Shown here in pieces: positions 24,401 to 36,400 of a stretch of 64,000 bases of DNA. The notes under the pieces were generated by a model, which saw only the letters and a program-made list of their open reading frames with translations, was not told the origin of the DNA and made no database searches. Position 1 is the first letter of the stretch, and each line of letters starts with the position of its first letter. Both the position numbers and the translations under genes were made by a program. The DNA is from Undaria pinnatifida. Lineage: Eukaryota; Sar; Phaeophyceae; Laminariales; Alariaceae. The DNA is taken from NCBI GenBank assembly GCA_012845835.1, contig JABAKD010000012.1, forward strand, positions 14,849,195 to 14,913,194, written 5' to 3'.

Positions 24401-27400
24401 CTTTCCATTTCCTGTTGTTCTTCTTACCGCCGGCCGCTCTCCGTTTGAAAACGAGGTCTCACAACCCTGACCCTAACCCTGACCCCTCCGTCCTGTTTTC
24501 CTTTTCTGCTTGCCGTTCTATCCTTTAAGATGAAGTGCCCTCGTTGCGGGTGGCCATACCGGCCCGTGTGCTCATCCACCTCGAAAGGCGCTAAGGCCCC
24601 AACCCCAACGCTAACCCTAACCATTTCCTCTTGTTTTCTCGTTCCACTGACCGCTGTCTGTTTGACAGATGAGGTGTCCTCCCTACGGGTGGGCATACCG
24701 GCCTGGGTGGAATTCTTCCACCGTGAAAGGCGTCAGGGGCTACTAGCGTTTGTCGTCGCCGTGCACGCCACCCTTCCTCCCCTCCCTTCCTCCCCCTCCA
24801 CCACACCAAAAACTGCCACTGACAGCAGAAACATTGACGCCACCACTGCAGAAACCGGGGATGACAACGTTTCGTCCCCGGCACGGGCGACGCGTTCTGC
24901 ACCATCCTGGACCTGTCTGAGAACTGGCAAAGAGCTGTCGAGGGCTGTCGAAGCTTACCGGGAAAGTGACGGGCCCAGCACGATATCTGCCTCCTGGCAG
25001 TCTAAGCCGCGCCCGAGGGTGTTCCAGCATATGGGGAGGGCTGACCAGGTGGGGTTGGGTGCATGTCGTGCGTTGTAGCGGGCTTGCTTTCTATTTAGCA
25101 ATGTGCGTTTGTTGTGAAGAGCGCTCCGAGACGATTTTAGAGTATGTTCGGTACGATTTTCTGGATTGGTGGCGTGACACCCGCTTATTACGTGCATGGA
25201 CAGCACAACGTTTTAGTGTTGCGGACGAAAGTGTACTCGTAGTGCTCTAGTAGTAGATACCCAAGACACGTAAAAGATATTGACACTAGTCGTTCGAGCG
25301 CTATAACCCAAACCCCAACTCCCCTCTCCCACCCCCCTCCTCCCACCACCCCCAAACCGAATCGAAACCCGGAACGACGCCTCATGCACGTCGTGGGCGT
25401 CTTACTTCCCTTTCCCCAAACTCAAATCTAAACCCGGAACGACGCCTCATACGCGTCGTGGGCGTCTTGTTTTCCTTTCACTCTCGTCCGTCAATCAGAG
25501 CGTGCGACTCATCAGCCACGAGCTTTCCGAGATCCAGCGGTGGGAGGCATCCTTCCGCAACAAGGGAAACAAATTGGAGAACCCCCCCGCGATTTTGGAC
25601 CCGAGCTCTTCCCCTACCACCGCGCAACGCCACCGTCTCGCCCTTAGCCCCAAGCATGGTAAGATTATCTCTCCGGGCTCTGGCACCAGCAACGGGGATG
25701 GTAAGGGCGGGGTTTCTGCCATGGAGGCGGTTGCATCGTCGACGTCGTCGCCGGGTGGGAAGTTTTCGGCTGGGGAGGGGGATGCGTCGTTGTCCCCACC
25801 GCGCCAGCAGCGCTCTCCTGATCGCTTGGCGGGGTCCAGGTGTGTTGTGTGTGTCAAGCATACGTGGACGTTGGACGTTTAGGAGCCATCCCCGGGTTTC
25901 AGGCCTTGCGTTTCGGGTTGGCGCTGGTGTTAGGGATGGCGTTACTCGTAGGGGTAAAGGAACACCTAATTTTTCTAAGGCCTTTCCTGGAGGAGGTTTG
26001 TACCTCGCCCCCAAAAACTGCCTTGGAAAAAAAAACGGAAATTCAACCCGATGATGAATCAATCCCGCGGCCTTCGTTATGCAGCAAACGGTATTGTAAA
26101 ACGTCGTCGGTGCGCCCACGATCTGCGGCAGCTGCTCGGTTGAGAATCCCCGTCAGAGGTCACATTTGTTTTGGACGAAAAAGGTTTTTCCCCCTATCGT
26201 GCCATCTAGGGCTTGCACCTTGTGTCTATGTGGCGGCCCCTGCTTTTCACCCTTTCGGCTCTTGATTTTATTGTATACGAGGTAGCGACCACAAATGCGA
26301 GGATATAAATGACAGTGTTATGGAGCGTCTAGACAGAGCGTGCAGCAGCAGGTGTATCGCCAAGCTTCACGCGTGTCAGTCGCACAACTCCTTATTGCGG
26401 TCAGGACACCTCCTCTATACCCCAGCTATCCCCGGGTTTTGGCGTGGTCGATGCAGAAACAGTCTGTTTTTTTCAAGAATTTTCTCCCTCTGAAGTCTCA
26501 ACGGGGTTTCGTAGTGAGCTTGGCCGTGTGTGATATGTACCTCGTATAATATTTTGTAGCAACGTGAAGCGCGCACACAGATGACCACTTCGGCAACGCA
26601 CACTTAGTCTGTGGTGGTTGTTGCTATAATGGCTTTTGCCGTGTGATACGTATGTTACCAGCTATAACCTTTTGGTAGCATTGTGAGGTCGCACACACCG
26701 ATGGCCACATGGCCACACCCATGCACGCACACACGCACGCACTGAAACGCGTCCGCTGTTTCGGTGTCGCTTGTTATCGCTTGTTGACCTTGTTGCGCTT
26801 TCCCGCGCATTGCACGAGTAGTCTAGTAGTGGAGCGTGCCATTTGGCGATTGTGCGGGTCCGTTTTTTGCCCCACAAAACTTTGTTTTGTCGTTAACTTT
26901 GTTTTGGAAGTTTTCATAACCTGTCATTGCCAGATTCGTGACTAATATGGCTGTTCGCAACAACATAACGTTTCCCTTTGTCACGATTCGTGAAAGTTTT
27001 TTGTTTGTTTGTTAGAATTGACCTTTACATAAAGATTTAACCCTTGCATGAATGCTCTCAACTTGTCATTAACGGGATGTGGCGTTATCACGTGTGTCAG
27101 ACAAGTCGCAAACCCTCTTTTCTCTTTCTGTTTTCCGCCCCGTTCTCAGCAGTGTAGCAGAACGTTCGACCTCTTCCGCGTCCGCTGGTGTTACATCGGA
27201 CAGCGCAAACATCGTCTCCGAGCCGGCTCGAAGCGTCTCCGCGTCTGGTGATCCGAGCGCAGCATGTTTGCCTAGGGGCGAGCAGGGCGGAAAGGGGGCG
27301 GGGAGGGGGCTGACAGCTCCGTATCGGCTGCTATGCGAGGCAGTTAGTTCCCCGGGGGAGCTGGACCGTCACTTTTTAAGGTGACTATGGATTGAACGGA

Positions 27401-30400
27401 TTGCGTCGTCGCGCACGCGTACGAATGGTTTTCATGTCCCGGTGTTGAAGGCGGAGCTCCTCTTGGTTTTGCCGTTCCGACGCTTTTGAAGGCGCTAGCA
27501 GCTGATACTGTCAAAAAAAAAAAAAAAAAAAAAAATGGAGAGCTAGTATAGTGTCTTGGATGTTTGTGTCGGCACGCGATGTTAGCCCCGACTCTGGACG
27601 AGTACTTGATTGTCTGCGTGCAGCCGGTGCCGTCAAGCGGAGCTCAATAGATATGTATAAGGGTTACTGGTATATTGGTGGTGATTGGGTATACGAGCTT
27701 CCCCTTCGGGATGTGGTTGGCTTGAATTCTTAGGATGTGTGTTACCAGGTAAGTTGTAAAAACTGAGGCTAAACTCTTGTAAAAACTGAAGAAGGAACAA
27801 CTAGCCACAGCACAACTAAGCCGGCAATAGTAACGCCGACCAACCCAAACGAGTTTACAAGTTAGACTATATCACGATTGCTGATACGTAATGATGGTAG
27901 CAGATAGGTTATCCTCCGATATCAAGCGAAGCTACAAAGGGCGGTGAGGTAGGTGCTGGAGCTGTGGGATGGGTCATATCCCCGACGTATTGGTAGTAGT
28001 GTGGGTTGGCGAAATAATTGCCAGTCCGACAATAAGCATAGGCTCGACATGAACATTGCGTGGAAACTGTGCGAAACGTCGATATCTTGGGAAGGGGATG
28101 ACGAGTAACGCCACGGGTCAAGCAATGGATGTTTCAATCCTTCAAATCTATCTGCATGGTGATACCGTATGGCCTCAATTCCATGTCGAGCGTATATTTG
28201 TTGTTTTCACGTCGAGTGTATATTTGTTGTCGGACCAGCGGTTAGTTTCCACATCCGAGGGAAACGACAAAATACCTGGTATATTTTTTATACAATTTTA
28301 ACGAATTCTGTTTTTGAGACGACGACATCGTGTACAACGTCGGTAGAGCAAGCGCACCCCTGCCTGTAAAATCCCCTCTCTGATTTTCTGCGGAACGCAA
28401 AACTAGCGTGCTCCGCTCCCTGCAACTGCTGAAGCGCAGCTATATGCTTGCTGTTATTCTCACCCTGTCTCGTCATCGCGATAATCAAGTCCGTGGTGAT
28501 GCTTATACTCCCTTGACTCATGTCTTCGGAACGCGAAACTGCCGTGAAACTGCCGTGCTCGGCTCCTCGCAGCGGTTCAAGCGCGGCTGACCTCGGCGTA
28601 ACGGTGGGGGTCTCGAGCGGAACGCCAACCCTCGGTTCTGCCGTTGTACGGTGCCTGTGCGAGCCGCACTGGAGGGAGGTAAGACGAATCCGATGCTCTG
28701 ATTTAATGCAGCCCCTTTGCAATTTTCATTGACCCATCCATGCGCGGAACGATTGTAGTATAGCAGGGTACAGCAGGGTACAGCAGGGGTCCTCCAGTAA
28801 CGGTGTGGGTAAGGCGGTGTTCCGATATAGGGCGGTCAAAATCGCTTGGCGCGACCGGGGAATTGCACTCCTAACGTAGAAGAAATAATGCGACTTCCCC
28901 CTATAAGGCGGTCATACATATTGCTCTGCCACACCACCGCCTCGCTGAGGGACCCGTACTCTAAGCGCAGTGCTTTTTTTTAGTAACGACTGTAGTAAGC
29001 GCCTTTTTTTTTCTGTAAGTACCGACTGTGTTAAATGTAGCCCTGGGTTCTGCCGTGGCAAGATGCCTGTAGGAACCGACTGGAAGGAAGTAAGACGAAG
29101 CCCACGATACGGTGCCGGGCGTTCGATCATCTGATTTGGTTTTCTGTTAACCCTAGCGCTAAATGGAATGCTCTCCAGTTTTTTTTGGGGGGTGCTTTTG
29201 AGATGGCTTCACGGGCTACTCTTTCCGCTCGCCGTCGTTTTTTTTCTAACGTGCAGGAATGGGCGGTGTTGTTCCCGTCACACGTGGCGTGCTACCCGGC
29301 ACTATCGATGAAGCCCTCGTGGGTTCTGCCGCTCAAGACCCTCTACAAGGTAGTTAGAAACAATTAACAAAAATACATGTCAGCTGTGAGATCGAGGATT
29401 TCGTCGGAGCTCATGTATATTTGCAAGCGACTGGGGCATCGATGTTTTATCGAACCTCACCTTTTTTAGTTGCGTGTGGCACTTCGATCGCTCGTGCTGC
29501 AAGGCAATACGCTGTTCAGCGATCCATCCTAGGACGAAGCAACGCATTCGCACTTGCTCCGTGTACTTGATGATCGTGCGCATTGTAGATGATAGCCGCG
29601 CTCGTGATACTCTATTCATGACTCATGTACTTGATAACCTGCGCTCCATGCACGTGAAGCCTTACCCACGTCGGACAGATAATGTATATGATCTATCCCC
29701 ACTTGATGATCTAGACCTCTAAGGGAAGATCTGTATGATCTGTATGGTCTAGCTCGTGTTACCAGGTAGGAGCCGTACGATCTGCCTGATCTAGCACATG
29801 GTTCCTGGGTTGGATGTGTACTCTGAATATATAGATCCTGCACAAAATCTCATAACGGCAGATACAGGATGTACTAGTAATGTACTAGTAATATTAATAC
29901 TGTAGATGATCTAAATGATGTAGATCGTGATCTGACGGAGGTGTGAAATCTCGATACAGTAGTGGGTACCCCGATTCAAGAGCGCCCAAGATAAAGCCAT
30001 TCGGGAGTTGAGAGCGGCCAAATCGGCACGTCCCGCCATACTAAAAGCCATCTATTTCTCGCTTAGATAGGAGCAATGTGCAGTTAAGAGCGCTTGTTTG
30101 GGCTTGAATGGGGGTACCCACCGTAACCTTCAGTGGCTTTGGCTTCGATGTCACCCCTGCTCGTTTCACCGTAGGAGTATACCAGGTATGTTTGTGTGTT
30201 TTTGTGTTTTTGTTCTTTTTGATTAAAAATGCACCAGGTATAGCGACGCCCCCCAGATACCAAGCAAACCTATATCCCGGAGGGGAACCTTGAAAAAATT
30301 GTGTGTTCGCCTCCTTTTTTTCAAATTAATGTTTTGGATCTTAATCTCGCCTTGTACCGCTGCTTCCCGCGCAGGTGTCTTCAGTGTCCGACGACCGCTG

Positions 30401-33400
30401 CCCCTTCCCGGGCCTTCGGGGACTGAGGCTGGAGACCATCGGTCGGGCGCACTACCTGCTCTTCGCCAACCGCAGCCTAAGGTAACGCGCGGGCAACGGT
30501 ACGATGAGGGATAAGGGTGTACGAACATGTTTTCTTGAGAATAAATGAAGATGCAAGCCGACGAACAATGCTAGGGCCTAGGCGCTGGTAGGTACTATGA
30601 GGTACTATTAATAGTTAGGTACCTGGTATCGTATTAGGTACTATTAATAGTACCCAACAGGTAGTAGTAGGTACTTGTAGGTACTAGTAGGTACGAATAG
30701 GTACTATTAGGTACTGATCGGTACTGGTAGGCACTGCTAGGTACTAGTAGGTGGTATTAGGTACTCCTAGGTACTGTTGGGTACTGTTAGGTACTATGAG
30801 GTACTATTAATAGTTAGATATCATATTAGGTACTATTAATAGTACCTACCAGGTACTAGTAGGTACCAGTAGGTACTAATAGGTACTGCTAGGTACTGAT
30901 CGGTACTGGTAGGCACTGCTAGTTACTAGTAGGTGGTATTAGGTACTCCTAGGTACTGTTGGGTACTGTTAGGTACTATTTAGGTACTATTAGGTACTAC
31001 TGCAGGTAGATACTCTCAGGTATTATTGAGTACTATCAGGTACTGTTACGTACTGTTACGTACGATTAGGTACTGCTAGGTACTACTAAGTACTACTAAG
31101 TACTATTAGTTATGCCGGGGGGGGAAGGGTAGACACCTGTAACCACCGCTTGTCCAGAAGGTCGCTGAGGGTATGTTACACCTCTTACGAGTTTGTAAGT
31201 GGTTACGTGATGGTATACAACGAATGTTGGGTACAGTAGTGGTCCCGGTATTGTGCCGGTATGTGTCAGCATCAAATCCTGGCACTGTAGCGGCAACCGA
31301 TACCACTCCGCGTACTGACACCACTTGTTTTTCCCATATGTGCCAAGCGATTTCAGACTATAGCGGGCAACCGGCACAACTCAACCGGCACTATAGAAGG
31401 GCCACTGCTGTAGCTCATCAGTTGAGGAACCCCGCCAGGCACTAATGTTTCCCTGTATAGTGCCGGCACAGTATGTGCACTATAGAGGGAAATACCGGCC
31501 CTGTAGCGTCAACCGGCGCTACTTCAAATACAGCGATTCACGTACACTATAGCGGGCAACCGGCACTACTCAGCCGGCACTATAGAGCTACTGTAGTTCC
31601 TCAGTTGAGGCACCCCGCCAGGCACTAGTATTTCGGCGAAAAAATGGTACTTATTGGGGGACCCCAGCTGTATTGGGAAGGTATTTATTCCAATTGAGGA
31701 GCGCCGTCGCTCAGGAACGTTTTTATCGAAAACTGCAACCGCTATCTTAGCACGCGTTTTGATCGAAAAGTGCTTACGACATCGGCGATACAGCTGGGTA
31801 TACCTGAGCGTAAGAACCCTGTATATTCGCTTCTGCCCTAGCTTGTCCCTGCTCGTTTGCACTACGTAGTTGTGTGCTGTCGTCGTTTTACATCGACGAT
31901 GTTGTCTCCCTGAATTCCCCCCCGAAATATGTTTTCAACCAATCGCCCATGTCCCCATCACTCCCCCAAAACAAAACGAAAAGCGGCTGGTGTATCACGC
32001 AGCTTGCAACGATGAGTGTCAACCCTAGAATTTTTCGAACGTGCAGCTGATGTATTTATGAATATTTTAGAATACACTACAACAAACTACCAGGTAATCA
32101 ATTTAATTAATTGTCACCCCAACTCCCGAAAATGGTTTACTTAATAAAACCGCCTTGCCCCCCCCCCCCCCCCCCGAACGGAATAATGAACTAACTAATC
32201 CAATTGTTCAATTCAATCAACAAACTCGTTGCCTTCCCCTATATATCGTACCGTGTTTGGTGGCGGGATGCACAGGGACAATTGGCTGACGGAGATTCTG
32301 CGTCTTTCGAAAAGCGGCACCGTCGATCCTCCTTCTGGTGAGGCAACGCCGTTACTCTTGACGTCTAACGCGATATTCACGCGTGTATTGCATTGATGAT
32401 CGACGTGTTTATGCAAGTGTTTCATGCGCCTGATATGGAGTAACGCTGAAGCCTCACCATTTCCTTTGACGTCTAAGAGTTGCGTTTCACGCGTATGATG
32501 GAGCAACGTTTCGGCCTGTTCGAACGAACGTCGTTTGAATAGACATCGTTTGAACGAACGTCGTTTGAAAAAACGTCCTGGTTTTGTATCGTCTTGATGG
32601 TCAACGTCTAAGTTTGCATTTCACGCGTATGACGGAGCAACGCCACTTAAAAGTACGTTTGTACGAACATTCTGTTGCTTTCGACGTGCAGCATAGCGTT
32701 TCATGGGTGTGATGAAGCAGTGCTTCCGTTCCTTTGAACAAACGTCCTGATACTGCAACGTGTTGATTCCTCGACGCCTAAAATAGAGTTTTACGCGAAT
32801 GTATAATGACGAAACGCTTCAATTCGTTTGAACGAATTTCCTGTCGGTTAGAGATAGACCATGACCACTTGAGCCCGCCAACAGTCAACGCTGACTGTTA
32901 GCTCAGTGGTTATGCCGTATATCTATGGCTCTTCCTGTAATATGTTGATGGAGGTGCTAATCCGAGTCGTGCCGGCATTGGCGAATATCTCGACCATGGA
33001 TCTTCTCATCGAGTGCTAGAAATCAGGACTTTTTGAAAAAAATCACGTTTTGTGACAAGTTGAAAATTGGCGTTATTTTAAGTTTTCTGAAAAGGTATCA
33101 CTTTTTGTTGTCCCGAAGACTCAGATCAGAGTTTCATGGACTGTTTCAAAAACATTTCACTGTCCCGATTCGTAACAAGTCGACACTAACTCGCGAAAAT
33201 GGCACGTTTTTTTAACTCGCGATTCAACTAACCGCCCGCTTCGGCTTATGTTTTCGTTTTGTGGTATGCAGGACTCGAACAAGACCCGCAAGAGACGTAC
33301 GTGCTCAAGACAACGCAGTGGGGCACTCCCGCACGGCTGATCCTCAACGCTCGAAGACCGGGCTTCGATATCCCGGACGGCGTGATCAAGCAGGGAAACA

Positions 33401-36400
33401 TAACGGAGGAGGACGGCGCAGGGACTAAAGGTTTGCACGGCCAGGCACATGGGTATTGCTTCGTTTGATTTGTGGAGAATGGTGCCGTCTGAGCCCCCCC
33501 CGCGCGTGTTCGTGGCCTAATCGTAATCGGAGGGGGCACAGCGGCGTCCACAACCTGCGTGCTGCCTGTTACCTATGTATGTACACAGCTCGAGAGTACG
33601 TAATACGCCTCTTTTCTCTTTTTGGTGCCGTTTCGCTGTCTTCAGACCTCCCAACGATTGTAACTGTGTTGCACCGCTTTGGACTTGAATGTAAGGACCG
33701 TTGTGGTATTTCTACGAATATCTAAAATGTCCTTATATTTCCGTCTGAAGCGCTACATGGTACCTGATAGTTGTTTTTCGAAGCGAGGTCTCACCTACTC
33801 AAGACAACGTAGCTGCGACCGCTGGCTTTTCTGTTTTGGGAGAACACCAGCTTTGTTTAAACCCGAATTTGACCAAGCAGTGTACTTGGGTGTAGTCTAA
33901 ATAGCTAAAGCTGATTTAAACAATGCTAACGATATGTTCGAAGTTCTTGCTCTGAACGACCTTTTGGGTAAACAAGCCAAGCGTTCGAGCACTATGCGCA
34001 AGCATACAAACTGATTCGACCTGTTTTTCGGCGAAACAAACCAACAGATAACCCAAGCCCTCAGCAGCAACAGCAGCCGCAGCAACAACAGCAGCACCCT
34101 TGGCAGCTTTCGGCGGAAGTGCTGCGGTCTGCCTTCGCGGTTAACGCCGACCCGGGCAACAAGCAACTCGTGAGCCTAACGTCGGTAGGGGTAACATATT
34201 GTTGGCCAAAACCTTCGCGTCCGACAGGGCTGTTCGAAAGGCCTTTTCGACTAAGCAGCTGTCCAGTATCTGTTGTGAGCTGTCTTGCCTATCAACAAGA
34301 AAACGGAGTTGGTATGAATAGTTTTTTTTTTTTATTCCGTCATTAGTTCACCGTGATTATTTTGATTGTTTGGCGTGTGTGGCGTTTAGTATGGAGCACT
34401 AAAACCCACATCTGGTATTTATGTATTTGCATGGCGGTTTACTTTTGTATGGTGATACCGAAACTCGCACGATTTACTTGTACACTAAAACACGTTCAAC
34501 GTATTTTCAAGCATATTTTGTAATGGTCATTCTAAAAAACCCGCGCACTTTGTACACTTCATTTGTATAGCGCTTAGTATATAATCCATACAGCTAGAAT
34601 CATCAAGCAATCACGCCCACTTGGTGACTGGATTATGATTATCAAAAATCGCAAGGTTTCGTCAACTTGAATATCTTTCTTTTTTTTCGACGGCCATACG
34701 TAGCGAATCACTACTGGCGACCCGTGCTACGATATGATAGGGTTAGTTAGCTCTTTTTGGCCCAGAATTTTCCCCCATACAGGTCTTCTTAAACGAGGAG
34801 CTACCCAAAAGACTGAGCTGTACACTCGCCTGGCCTGGTCCGTGTTAGTTGCCGGGCTACCTGCGCAATGGCTAGCTGTTTTTTCTTTAGTTATTACAAG
34901 AGTTTTGTTCCCCCGTCTTCACTTTGCGACACCCCCCCCCCCCCTCCCGTAGCAGAACCTTGTATCCCACACATATGTGTGAATTTGACAAGAGCGTCAA
35001 ACAAACAACGGGTGCGCCGTCAGGACTGACGCGTGCGTTACAATACCAGTACGTAGGGATAGGATAGCATTGTTTTGACCAAAACGCTTCTGGCGGATGG
35101 AAACTTTTTTTTTACAAATTACGTGGAATTGGTGTTTTTTTTTTTTTTTTTTTTTTTCTGCGGTTCTGAAAGGCTTCACTGAGGAGCGCCACCGAACATC
35201 GCTTGGACACCATTTGTGGGTGAAGAAGTACGGCGCTCGATGGGTTTCACCGTGTAATGAGGCGTGCTGGCAATAGAGGTGGCACTTTTTGGCTAAAAAG
35301 TTTTTGTCCAGATTGACGTAGCCTAAACCCCAAATCGTCGGAATTTTTCGATTCTTGGTTTCGTTTTATGCGTTAATTTCGCTGAATACCTACCTAGGCC
35401 ATGGGATTGTTGATGACGATAGCACTAGCTCTAGCACCTTTATTTTGCCCTGCAGGGAAACCAGTCGTTGCCCCAGAGGAGGATTATAGTAGTTTATAGT
35501 AGTTCATAGTAGTTTATAGCACTTTATAGTAGTTTACTCATAGTCAGGTTAGGAGCCTTAGGAACAAAATCGTACAATTACGTAGGCATGGGGTTGGGTA
35601 CCAGGGTTAGTTTTTTTTTTCTTCTTCTCGAAGTCGGTTTTGGGGTGAGATAAAAAGAGAGCTCATGTGAAGAGTGTCATAATTTTTGTGCCTGGTTGGT
35701 GCTGCCCCTCGACAGTAGCACACGTTTGGCGCGCTGCGAGGATTTAGTTGCATGGGGTAATCTAGAACAACACCAACAGCAACGGCAACAACAGCCACAG
35801 CAACAACAGCAACAGCCACAGCCACAGCCACAACGACGACAACAAATACAAGACAAAGACAAAGGCAAAGACAAAGACAAGGACAAAACAACAACTGCAT
35901 GTTTTTATTTGTGTCGTTTTTTTCCAGGTCCCGTTCCTCGATTTGGCGTCGACATTCCGGAAAGTTGACCTGAGCAGCCTTGACCTCGACTCCGACGAAG
36001 CCTTGTGCTTCTTTGCGAACCTCTACCACCTGCTCGTGATGCATATGCTACTCGTGGACCCTCCTTCTTCTGCCAAGGTAAGTTTTTTTTTCACGTTCCG
36101 ACTTACAGTCGACGAGTTCTACGACACGCGCGCAGCGATACGCTCCCCATGCTGCTGCGCTTTCACTCTAACCGGTAATAAGGCCGCACAATGCCGCACA
36201 TCTTGATTGTTTCTGTGGGGTTTTTTGGGGGAGTCCCACAAGGGTTAGGTTAGCGCTGCTGTTCCAGCTGTACAATTTTTCGTACTTTAATTCCAAGTAG
36301 GTTATCCCCAAAAATCGTGGGTGCCAAAACAAAATTGTTTTGCCAAAAATCGTAGGTAGAGGTAGCAGTTTTTTTTTTTGGCAAAACTGGTTCTGATTCT

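Noticed and set aside
25478-26119. 213-codon minus-strand frame
   Set aside because: Shadow of exon 15 on the other strand. Its extension beyond the exon has no coding character.
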